Below are positions 54,601-64,000 of a stretch of DNA of 64,000 bases, piece after piece. A program made the position numbers and the translations under genes. This stretch comes from Trichoplax sp. H2. Taxonomy: Eukaryota > Placozoa > Uniplacotomia > Trichoplacea. The stretch is taken from the NCBI GenBank assembly GCA_003344405.1, contig NOWV01000004.1:1426001-1490000 (forward strand). The letters run 5' to 3'. The stretch's first letter is position 1. Each line of letters starts with the position of its first letter. The notes under the pieces are model-generated. The model was not told the origin of the DNA. It saw only the letters and a program-made list of their open reading frames with translations, and ran no database searches.

Positions 54601-57248
54601 GTACGGTAACTACATGGTAATACTGTTATCCGAATGATTTATGTTATAATTATAGTGTTGTTCTTTCTCTGATCAGGCAAAGGACCTCCAGCAAGCCAAA
54701 TCAAGCTTGTCTATGTTGAGCGTAAAGTTCCTATTAATGTATTTATCATTATGGTTGTCTTATCTTGCATGGCTATACTTTTAGCGATTGCTTTCCTGAT
54801 TTATAATAACAAGTACAGAAACGAAAGGTAATATTGTATTGAATATTCAACATTCTGATTAATATCTAATTAGGAGATACTATAAGCTATTAATTCCATC
54901 TTAGTAGTATCGGTTCAAACAAATCTCTGTTCCGGCTTAATAACCTTTTCTAAGATAAATTTTAATTAATTTTCATAATAATTCATTTATGAAGGAATTT
55001 GGTAGATTATGAAACTGTATTAACTGAATGCGAAAAATTTCTTTAATATTGAAGCGAATGCAACAAATATTTAGCAGTTACTGTTAGATTTAGTTAAATT
55101 TAAGTCATAGTCATACTTAATTTATTTGTTTACTAAACGATCTCAAACACATACAATAGTTGTATATTACCAATAGGTAAATTGTTTTATTTTCTATCGG
55201 AACACGTATGCCTACCTATTCAACAGTATTACTCGAGCCATAGTATATGCCTGAATGTATGCTACTCAAATTAGCATATTGATTAAAATTTCAATAGCAT
55301 TTTCTAATCGAATCGTTATTTTAGGCATTATTATGCTATAACTAACACTGCTAGTAAAAAATTTTATAATTTTCTCCTTAGGGTTATTAAAATGTCTAGT
55401 CCAAATCTAAACAACTTAATTATAGTTGGATGTGTAAGCTTGTACTTGTCAATTATTGCCAGAGGAGCAATTAGCATCATTGTATCTCCTGTCTTTTGCA
55501 TGGTAAGGGATCTTTCAGCCATCGTATGATACATGTACATAGCATATTTTTTTGGGGATGCGTAAGGGAAATTGATTACTTAGTTTTATATTTTAAGATG
55601 AAGATTTTGAGTACAAGAATTGATTTACTGTATACCTACATAGTAAATTATATTTGACTATAAGTCTCAAGATAGAGAAGACCTCTATCTGTCTCATTGC
55701 TTCAATCATATGCTGTATATTAGCTGATTTAATATTAACATGTTTAACGTATGGTTGATTTTGATTAAAAGTTGGCTCCGTGGTTGACAACACTAGGATT
55801 TGCAACAGTATCAGGCTCAATGTTTGCTAAAACGTACCGGGCTTATAAGATCTTAACTACTAAGAAACGAATTTCTGTGAGTATCATTTTAAAACAATAT
55901 TTTATCGCTTATGAATCATCTGATAGATACGAATTTATCATTAATAATGTTATAAGGATTACGTTAAATTAATACTACATTATAATTACGATATTCTATA
56001 GCCATATTTGTATTAGAGATAGCGTATTATACTTTAACATAGCCGATCCTTTAAATTTTTTCCTCCTTTTTTTCCAATTAAATCGATGTTAATCAGCCAA
56101 TACACGATTATCACTTGTATGGAATTGTGGCCGCCTTAATCCTTGCTGAAACCGTAATACTCACTACCTGGACATTTATTGATCCAATGAAACCAATATA
56201 TAAATTATTACCAAGAGAGGTTTGAACTTTTTAATAACCTGATTCTTGATATCGCTTTTTATCTTAAATCTTACTACCTTTGCTAATGAGGAATATTAGA
56301 ATGATTTTCGCACGGTATCTTCGATAAGAATGATTGCAAGTCATTTTAGATTCTTCTTATCGCATTACTATGAATTTTAATCATCACCTTTAAGCATATA
56401 TGCCAACTTTTTAAAAGAAAGTCGGTTATTGCATCAATATGAATCGAAATTAATTATCTTCATACAATGTATAAACCTATTAAACGAAAGAAACCAATGT
56501 TTCACTAACATACGTACTCTATTCCGGAATAATCCGGCTATTAATGATACCACTATAACAATATCTTTTTACCTCCTAATATATATCTTGCAGTAAATTA
56601 AGAATCTCTCAATCATTTCCATAAACAGGTCTCGTCTAATCAGCAATCATTGGTGGTCATTCCGCAGTTATTGGAATGCAATTGTCTACATAACATCATT
56701 TGGCTCGCGACTATTTTAACACTTAATGTATTTGTACTAATTTTTGGTGCGTTCTTAGCATATGAAGCGAGAAATATAAAATTACCAGTTATGAATGAAT
56801 CCAAACAAATCGCTTTATGCATTTATAACGTGGCATTATTATGTACTATTGTCATCCCAATCTCATTTTTTCTACCTAATACATTTGGAGAAACATATAT
56901 TGCTTCAAGCGGTTTGATTTTATACTGTACTACTACTACTCTTTGCATCTTCTTTGTTCCGAAGGTAATTTTATAACAGTTTCGCTACTGATATTTCGAA
57001 CTATTCGAAGATGGTATCATATACTATGTTACATCGGCATTAGTTTTTAATTCAAGAAAGATATTTGATGGCAACTGATAAGATATAAATACATTTTGTT
57101 TCAGGTCAAGCTTAACAAAAGCGACGCTCTAACTATTACTAGCCAACTAGTATCAGTAAGTCGAAATAAAAGATCGCCTCTACGTATTCGTAATAAGACT
57201 ACATTGATAAGTATGGGATCCAGTAAGTCAGATATCGTTCAGAAATAA
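48694..57248 (+). CDS. GABA-B-type class C GPCR (metabotropic GABA receptor-like), 15 exons
   Basis: Class C seven-helix receptor with a Venus-flytrap ligand domain. Exons: 48694-48918, 49462-49593 (or to 49599), 50720-50890, 51082-51189, 51582-51647, 52462-52659, 52771-53013, 54010-54076, 54430-54519, 54677-54827, 55382-55502, 55772-55876, 56097-56219, 56629-56964, 57105-57248. These give 2280 nt, or 759 residues. Signal peptide ~1-21; the flytrap starts INLYIGGFFPIDNVGWNGSG and includes FPYLFRTYFSNG and FTYDAVWAEALALN. There is no cysteine-rich linker, as is typical of GABA-B receptors. Seven helices run from ~452 to ~711 with family signatures SSPNLNNLIIVGC, GSMFAKTYRAYKIL, PQLLECNCLHNIIWL, IFGAFLAYEARNIK, IALCIYNVALLC and LCIFFVPK. 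The 48-residue tail has no long coiled coil. Ligand unknown: the position of the human GABBR1 GABA-binding serine (CSSVS) reads FARVT. Exon 2 donor is abnormal. An assembly gap lies in intron 7. Confidence 0.9.
49462..49599 (+). other. Exon 2 of the receptor gene with a missing canonical donor
   Basis: The paralogous exon at 63298-63435 ends CAG|GTTAGT. Here the matching position reads CAG|TTTGTA, with no GT. The nearest frame-preserving donor is TTA|GTCCAG (exon end 49593), which would remove two residues (Val-Gln). A CA|GTTTGT donor would shift the next exon out of frame. Confidence 0.6.
52930..53540 (+). repeat. Duplicated segment flanking the gap (exon 7 end plus intron)
   Basis: Sequence from 53338 (directly after the N run) to about 53540 repeats 52930 to about 53130: the last ~84 nt of exon 7 followed by intron sequence. 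It is identical through the exon and the first ~90 nt of intron, then diverges with small substitutions and indels. The second copy has the GTGTAAGT donor but no upstream exon half. Most likely an unmerged allele or contig-end overlap. Confidence 0.9.
53318..53337. other. Assembly gap (20 N)
   Basis: A run of exactly 20 N, a conventional placeholder rather than a measured length. The true sequence between the two sides is unknown and may be absent altogether. Confidence 0.98.
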
Positions 57249-60200
57249 ACCAGTCTACTACAAAATGGTTGCCAAAATTCCTGCTGTAATTGCGAAATAT
57301 ATATAATATCTAAACGCTGGCTAGATGCAGTACATTGTGGAATAAACTGCATCGGATTCTTATAAGTAAAGTGAAAACACCCTACTCGCAAACATATATC
57401 TGCTCATTTAAAGAAATTTTATATAAATACATAAGTATATATATTTGCTGTATATTACACCTTAAATGCTAAGTATATTTTGCGAATGCCCTTAAGTGGC
57501 ACTCATCAGTCATCGATACATGCATGAGATAGAAATTATGGATTTGGTATTTGATAAGAATTGATGAGAATCAGTGAAATGAAATTAATACAGGCGCTAT
57601 TGTCTACTTTTAAATGGAATTTTTTTATACATCTTCTGTTTGAGCAGAGACTAATCATGCAATGGTTAAATTTAAATCTAAACTTGCTTAATATGGCCAC
57701 ACCACTATAAACTAAACAAGTACTGTTTGCAAATAAGATAATATGAGTATTCTAAACCCTGTAAAGAATGAAAAGAGGCAAACTAAGGACTAGTAGTTTT
57801 ATCTACATTACGACCAAAAATAGTTGAATAGATTTAGCACTTCAAATATTATAATATAAGCTGCGTATTTGCTTTCTCCGAATAAAAGTGAGGATATGAT
57901 ATAAAATTGTTGGTAAGTAACCGGTTGCAAAATACTATTTTATAGGCCACAAATGAAATATAGCAGAGTACTCAGTATCACAGAATTAAATAAAATATAA
58001 ATACCGGCTACATCTTAATAGCCCTAAACTGTTAGTATCACTAAGTATAAACTTTATAATTTGGGAATTAAATGTAATTTAGTAGGTTTACCACAGACAC
58101 GTTGTAGTATAGGGCCTCCAGAAACTTAGAAAGTCTATATGCTTATGGTAATATGGGTTATTATCGCCAAACTTCTTAGAAACTATTATTAGTTTTTGAA
58201 TATTTGATAAGGTAAATGTAAATGCATGTCTAATACTATTGCCCCAAAACAGTTTTCAATAAGAAACTTAGAAAATTAGGGTTGTTTTGGTAATTTTGTT
58301 TACATTTTAGCGATAAATAGTGCTAGCGTTGGCTTTTGGCTTTGTGAATTTTTCTTGATACGATATTGAGTTAATGATCATTTCTATAATATTATGTACA
58401 GTATTTTTATTTATCTTCACACAGAATAAAGTGTCTGCAGTCTTATTTCCATAATCGTTACGATCTTGCGGTAATTACACCGATTAGTTCATAATTAGCG
58501 CACTACTTCATAGTCCAGGTTAAACACTGATATGCTTGCTACATGCTCTATCCAGTTTAGTAATCACACACTGAATCAGACAAGAGTCTGTATATTTTGA
58601 TAGTGAAAATCATTGGTGCTACAATTTCGTGAATTATGATGGAAATCTGTAGCTTCATTGATTACGATCAATTTCAATAAGTTGTATCAATACGTTTAAT
58701 GGATAATATGGCCACGCAATGCACCGCATAGTGCATTTGATGCAGGATTGGAAATTGATTTTTCGATGCAAGTGGCTATATGAATCAATAAAAGCATTTG
58801 GTCTCTGCTACTACGGAATATTAATACATATTTATAAAGAGAATAAGTTATTTGCTGATTATAACTATAGAATAATGTATATTCTTAAAGCTAATGATAG
58901 CGTAGCAATACAATTATCGTGTAGTGAATATATATTCGTCATGATCACACTGTGATGTGTGCGGTATGCTTTTATTAACATAACTTAACTGATAGATTTT
59001 AATGATAAATGATGTGAACTAGAAGACTATTTTGTAGCGACGCCGGAATAATTCAATCAACTAGGTACAATGACGCCAAAAAAATTAAGGAAACTTTTCG
59101 AACTGCCAACCAAGGCAGCTGACAATAAAGATGAGTATTGTTCTCTACAGAAATTATAGCTATTTTGCGTGAGTAAGTTTGATGGTATAAATATTTCCAG
59201 TAACTGTTTTACTGTATAGTAAAGAACTATTGACATACGAGAAAAAATTTTGTTATATTACCTCAATACATCAAATCGGCTAACTTTTTACTATACAGCA
59301 CATTGTTTCTCTTACCCCTCTACGTTGCAATATTTATCCAAAACCTGTAGTAAATTGTTTTTGAAAATATTAGGGTGATATAACTATGAATTTTACCGGC
59401 CGGATACATGTGGTTCGATAAATTAAAATCTAGCAATTTTAATTTGTCAATATCGTATTATGTTTCTAAGGACACGTTGTGAAAACATCATGTAAGGAGG
59501 ATGTAAATTAAAAGATCTATAAAAATGTTATGAATTACCATATGGAAAATATAAATAAACAGTAGCGTTCTCGTAGCTATATTACGGTCAGGGTTAAGCC
59601 AATAGCAACGAAATCGTTCACCTACATGGTAGAAATGAACCTAGAAATATTATCTAAAAACATATTCCGACTTTACTTATATCACTCTTGAATAATAATT
59701 CGAGATTATCAACCGTCTTCCTATAGGAAAATCATCTCATAAACTTATTTAAATATAAAAGTAAGGCATATAATACGAGGTTATGGTGTGGAATAGTAGA
59801 GTTGTCGTACTAAAATTATACCATACACATTAATGCACACAACAAATACTTTCTTTATTGAAAAGCCGTGTTTCACATCGCAGTTTATGATAATTTCTCG
59901 TTTATAATAAATAAGTTATTCTAAAATCTGGCCCTATACGCAAAAATTACGGGACATGTCTTGAAATATATGCATTCCATAGCGATGTTAATGATATTTT
60001 AATAAACAGATGCTGTATCGCAATAAACTAAGTATTGGATTGTTAATTATTAGCTATGTTTATTATACTATTTTTACAAGCTATAAACACTGGTAAGTAA
60101 AGATACTCTGCTGAAATAGAGATCACGATATGTAACATGATGCTGATTTACTGTTGATGCTAGTAATAAGAATAGATGATTAATTCATTTATTAGGTCAA

Positions 60201-62730
60201 AAATAATCTGTATCACTCCCTTGCCGATGGTAGATTTTATATTCGTAAAAAATAAGCAGATTGTTGTCATGCAAATAGGAGTTATAGATCCTGGAGAAAA
60301 ATATAAGCTGGCAATGTTAGAAAATTTATTTGCTATATGAGTATGCAATGAGAATTAGAGATGTGAGGAATTGCTATATTGTATAAAGAGCCTATTTAGA
60401 AGTAATATCTCTAATTTTCTATAAGATTTCTCTAAATATAAATCTTTTTTATATAAGACTCGTTTCTGATTTTTATAATTCTTCTACAAGTATCTATTGT
60501 AGGGTAAAGTTAATCTTGAATGGTCTTCGTACTATGAGTGCGTGAGTATTTTCGAATCGATAATGATACAAATGGCACATACTAGTATAATAAGTAGTCA
60601 TAATTTTAAATCTATCAACGCCAAAGTTTAACTGATATGCTGTAATTTAGTAAAAGAGACTAACTGTATCATTCCAAATCAAGATATTAGCAAGACACTG
60701 GCGAAACAACAGATCATGGAGGGAAAAATTTTCAAAGACATGAAATACTTTCATCTGATCCACGAACTTGGATCATAATTGAATTTCGAAAGACTCTTAT
60801 AGGTTACGGTGTTAAATTACTGAACCAAACTGTATTATAGCGCGATAAGCAAATTTTTCTTTCCTGATCAGTTTTCATATATCTATCCATATAGTTAGTT
60901 TATTAAAGTACGATCATAATTTAGAAGAAGAATGTACCGAGTTTTTCTGTTATTGTGCTATTAAAATCTAGTTCGTTTATATATGATAGGTTATATAATC
61001 CTACTAATATATCAATAACCATGAAAGCAATCGAACTAGAACAGAGTTGCTCCTGTTAGAAATTATTTTTAATATCTTTAGCAATAGGACTAAACAAATC
61101 TTTATTTACTGTTTATACAACAATTCTAAAATAGAATTATGGTTATACTGTAGGTTAGATTGTAAGGTTATGCAAGTATCTGTTCGTAGAAGACATCTAC
61201 AAGCATCGATCGTAGCATTTTTATTCACAATGTTTTTAATAATTATATAATGAATCATTTACAGATTGAACTATGTTAGCACAGTGAGAGAGACCGAGAT
61301 GGCAAGATAAATACAGGCATTTCAAGAAGTATAAATAAATAGGCAACCTATAGCATATAAACCGTAGGACTTATTGTTATTACTTAGATACAGATATTCT
61401 TTAGTTAAGAACTGATTTACGTAACAAAGTAAAGCTAACAAGAAATCGGACGCATGTTATATTATTTCTAGATACAATATTACATAAATATATTCTTTTT
61501 ACGAAAACATAAAATAGAATTAAAAAAAGTAAATTAATAACTGCCATTAATTGTGAATTCACGCAATGATCACAAAGGAATATTGCTTTCATTATTCTTT
61601 GCAAGTCTTGTCAGACACTTTATTGTTGATATAATTGCGTTAGCAGATAGCAATATAAGTTTAATTAAGACATTTGAACAAAGATTTAACTCCCATTATC
61701 TTGCAGTAACCCTAAACTGGGGTTACATTACATTTAATTCAAGGTAATGAAAAAATAATGATAAGAAAATTATACCGCAGACTAAAATTAAATTTAGATG
61801 GATTAACTTTCCAGAAGATAACAGAATTTGTAGCATTAATACGTTAAAATTGAGAGAGAAAACATTGCCAATTACATCATTTCTACTTATTAAATTTTTA
61901 AAATAGTAAAATACTATAACAACAAATAAATATCTTAAGATTGAAAAATGAGAATGAAGAGTATCGCAATCAAAACTGATCTGGGCGTCTATTAAATCGA
62001 AAGAAGACATAAAACCTTGAGATAACCTTAGGATAATCTGTATATTAACTAGCCGAGTCTATTTTCAACCATTTATTCGGATAATTTCATGAATAAATAA
62101 TGGCAAGACTACGAAATTGCACCAAGGATGATGTAAGATTCATCCTTATAATTACATTCATCTTTTTAAAATTGTTTCAGGCTCAAATAAAGGACTAATA
62201 TAGGGAAAAAGCTGTCATTGATCTTAATGGTAGGAGTCAAAAGTACATTATACTTGTAAAATATTTACGCAGATCCGTAGATTAATGTTACTGTTATTGT
62301 TTACTATGAAATAAAGCATGACTACTGATATTCTTCTCTTTTATGTTTTTAGAATGAACTATTAGTGGATGGAAGTCGATAGATTTAGTATATTTGTAAA
62401 TAAAGTCCTTTATTATTTATATTGTTCCATAAAGACATCCATTTTCGTCATTATTTTATTGGTTATTGTGTAGATATAATTGGCAACATCGGTGCTCTGA
62501 TCAGATAGAATTCTTTATAATTTTTACTCTACCGTTTAATTTTAATTGATATTGAATATCTTTTCCGATCAAATTCTTCAAAGGAGTATAGGTGCCATAC
62601 CAAATTAGTCTAAAATAGTAGATGTGTTCTGCCTTCTATATAACTACAGCGCTTTTATTTTATTTTTCATCAGCTAAACTCCTACCCATATACCTACGTT
62701 CCAGAAAATTTCTAAATACCATATTGCATT
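57249..62730. other. Intergenic between the two receptor genes; degraded repeat only
   Basis: 5.5 kb without a convincing exon. It includes the 3' UTR of the first receptor, repeat copy C (about 60029-60200) and the promoter of the second receptor. Short open frames (58719-58955, 61047-61250, 61723-62010) have strongly AT-biased composition and no domain similarity. I saw no remnant receptor exons. Confidence 0.45.
60029..60200 (+). repeat. Dispersed repeat, copy C (degraded fragment)
   Basis: Begins AAGTATTGGATTGTTAATTA, matching the left end of copy B (TTAGTATTGGATTGTAGAC), continues with the TTAGC.ATGTTTA block and later GATTTACTGTTGATGCTAGTAATAAG. Similarity fades after about 60200, and the right half of the element is missing or too diverged to see. 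Confidence 0.5.
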
Positions 62731-64000
62731 ATGAAGCTTAAAATTATTATATTTCTGTTACTTTATATAAGTATTGAAAGCTTCTGTGAAAGTGATAAAA
62801 TTGACCTGTATATTGGTGGATTTTTCCCAATCGATAATGTCGGTTGGAATGGTAGTGGCTTAGTACCAGCGTCTCAAATGGCAATCGATGATATTAACTC
62901 TAGAGATGATATATTACCTAACTATAGGCTTAATTTAATTGTTGGAAACACCAAGGTAAGAATAACTAAAATAAACTAGATTAAAAATGATCCTACTGCT
63001 GTACTTTCTAAGGTCTATATCGTTATCACTACTTGATTCTAAATATTAAAAGTAATCTGAGAAAATTTGTTCCAAAAAATTTTTTGCCGCTAGGATTATC
63101 AATTCTTTTATAATATCATAGGATTGAATATATGCACATTACCATTGTCATGTACACGTATTTACAGCTCTTGTTCTTAAACGTACCACAATTTAATTTA
63201 TAAGGAGCATACCATTAATCCCTTTTAGTTTCACGAAAGGCTAAATCGTCTTCAAAAGTCAATATGATGATATTCATAGTCTATTTCCTTTATAAAGGCA
63301 TCGGCTACTTTAGGTGTTAAAGTCTTATTCGATTTTATCCACCTGCCGCCAAAGAAAATAATGCTTCTAGGCTCTGGTTTTTCTCGTGTTACGTCTGCAA
63401 TAGCTGGAGTAGCGAAATATTATAACTTAATTCAGGTTAGTTTTTGTTACATATATAAAGTATCTTTACGAGACGTAATACACTATTTATATCTTAAGAC
63501 TGTTATCTTCCGATATTATTGTATTGCATATCAGTAATAACTGGTGTGCATAAAGCATCATTTATCAATATCTATAATTTTTGTCAAACTATAGCAATAC
63601 TATCTTTATAATAAAATAAGTAGTCTAATCTTAAAGTCCTTTGACAATCGTTGTGATGGAGTGGAAAAACCTTAGTTTTATTCAATTTGTAATGTACTAC
63701 TCAGTTTCCAATCTTAATATTCTATAATAAATTTTTGCATTATAAATATATGAATAAATTCAGATTCGAGTTATTATTATTGCTATCAATTTTTTACTGA
63801 CAAGGCAACCTTTTAATTGACATTAATTTCGTATTATTTCGTCAAACAATCCTAGCAAGTCTCCTAAAAACGCAATTCCTAACAGTTGAAAAAATATGCG
63901 CTCCATTTCTCTTCAGAACCATTTCATTGGCAGCGCAGATGAAAATATTTACGCATTACGAGTCTCGTATGCTTAAATCATTTAGTGTTTCTAATATTTA
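62731..64000 (+). CDS. Second GABA-B-type receptor, 5' part only (cut by window end)
   Basis: Exon 1 62731-62955 and exon 2 63298-63435 are visible; the rest lies beyond the window, and 63436-64000 is intron. Exon 1 has exactly the same length (225 nt) as that of the neighbouring receptor and codes a signal peptide (~1-20) followed by IDLYIGGFFPIDNVGWNGSG and PASQMAIDDINSRDDILPNY. Exon 2 (138 nt) codes LGVKVLFDFIHLPPKKIMLL and SGFSRVTSAIAGV and ends with a normal GTTAGT donor. The close identity and shared phase-0 boundaries make it a tandem paralogue of the upstream gene. At the GABBR1 ligand-serine position it reads FSRVT, so one serine may be retained nearby. Ligand unknown. Confidence 0.88.

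Noticed and set aside
1-64000. tRNA, rRNA, CRISPR, operon or phage-like features
   Set aside because: None could be supported by eye; gene structure is eukaryotic throughout. A tRNAscan/Infernal run would be needed to exclude small RNA genes.

Overview
This window reads as nuclear DNA of a small-genome, early-branching animal, most likely a placozoan (Trichoplax/Hoilungia type). That is an inference. The DNA is strongly AT-rich, genes are dense, and most introns are short (tens to a few hundred bases). The genes are metazoan: a LIN-41/TRIM71-type RING/B-box/filamin/NHL protein, class C GABA-B-type receptors in tandem, PHKB, ITFG1, LPCAT2 and GPATCH1. I built the gene models by hand from protein similarity, GT/AG splice sites and reading-phase bookkeeping; every junction of the five large multi-exon models keeps frame.

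Layout. 1-533: TACTGTAC-rich upstream DNA with a separated inverted repeat. 534-6027 (+): ITFG1/TIP, 20 exons. 8183-14225 (+): LPCAT2-like acyltransferase with EF-hands, 15 exons; a dispersed repeat lies in its first intron and a second copy lies downstream. 23504-16080 (-): PHKB, regulatory beta subunit of phosphorylase kinase, 36 exons, ending in a CaaX box. 23505-24385: head-to-head promoter region full of GTAC palindromes plus a foldback element. 24386-29372 (+): GPATCH1, about 18 exons. 29373-32671: convergent intergenic DNA. 35197-32672 (-): intronless TRIM71/LIN-41-like gene. 35198-39873: long intergenic stretch dominated by TACTGTAC arrays and a CA-rich minisatellite. 43711-39874 (-): an unrecognised protein of about 565 residues in 7 exons. 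43712-48693: nothing recognised. 48694-57248 (+): complete GABA-B-type receptor of about 759 residues, interrupted by an assembly gap flanked by a duplicated exon fragment. 57249-62730: nothing coding recognised, with a degraded third repeat copy. 62731 to the window end (+): the first two exons of a second, closely related receptor.

The genes do not form one pathway. Two groupings matter. ITFG1, LPCAT2 and PHKB lie side by side here, and their human counterparts lie on chromosome 16q12 (ITFG1 and PHKB adjacent), which points to very old microsynteny. The two receptor genes share exon 1/exon 2 structure and are a tandem duplication. No prokaryotic features, CRISPR arrays, rRNA or convincing tRNA genes were seen.
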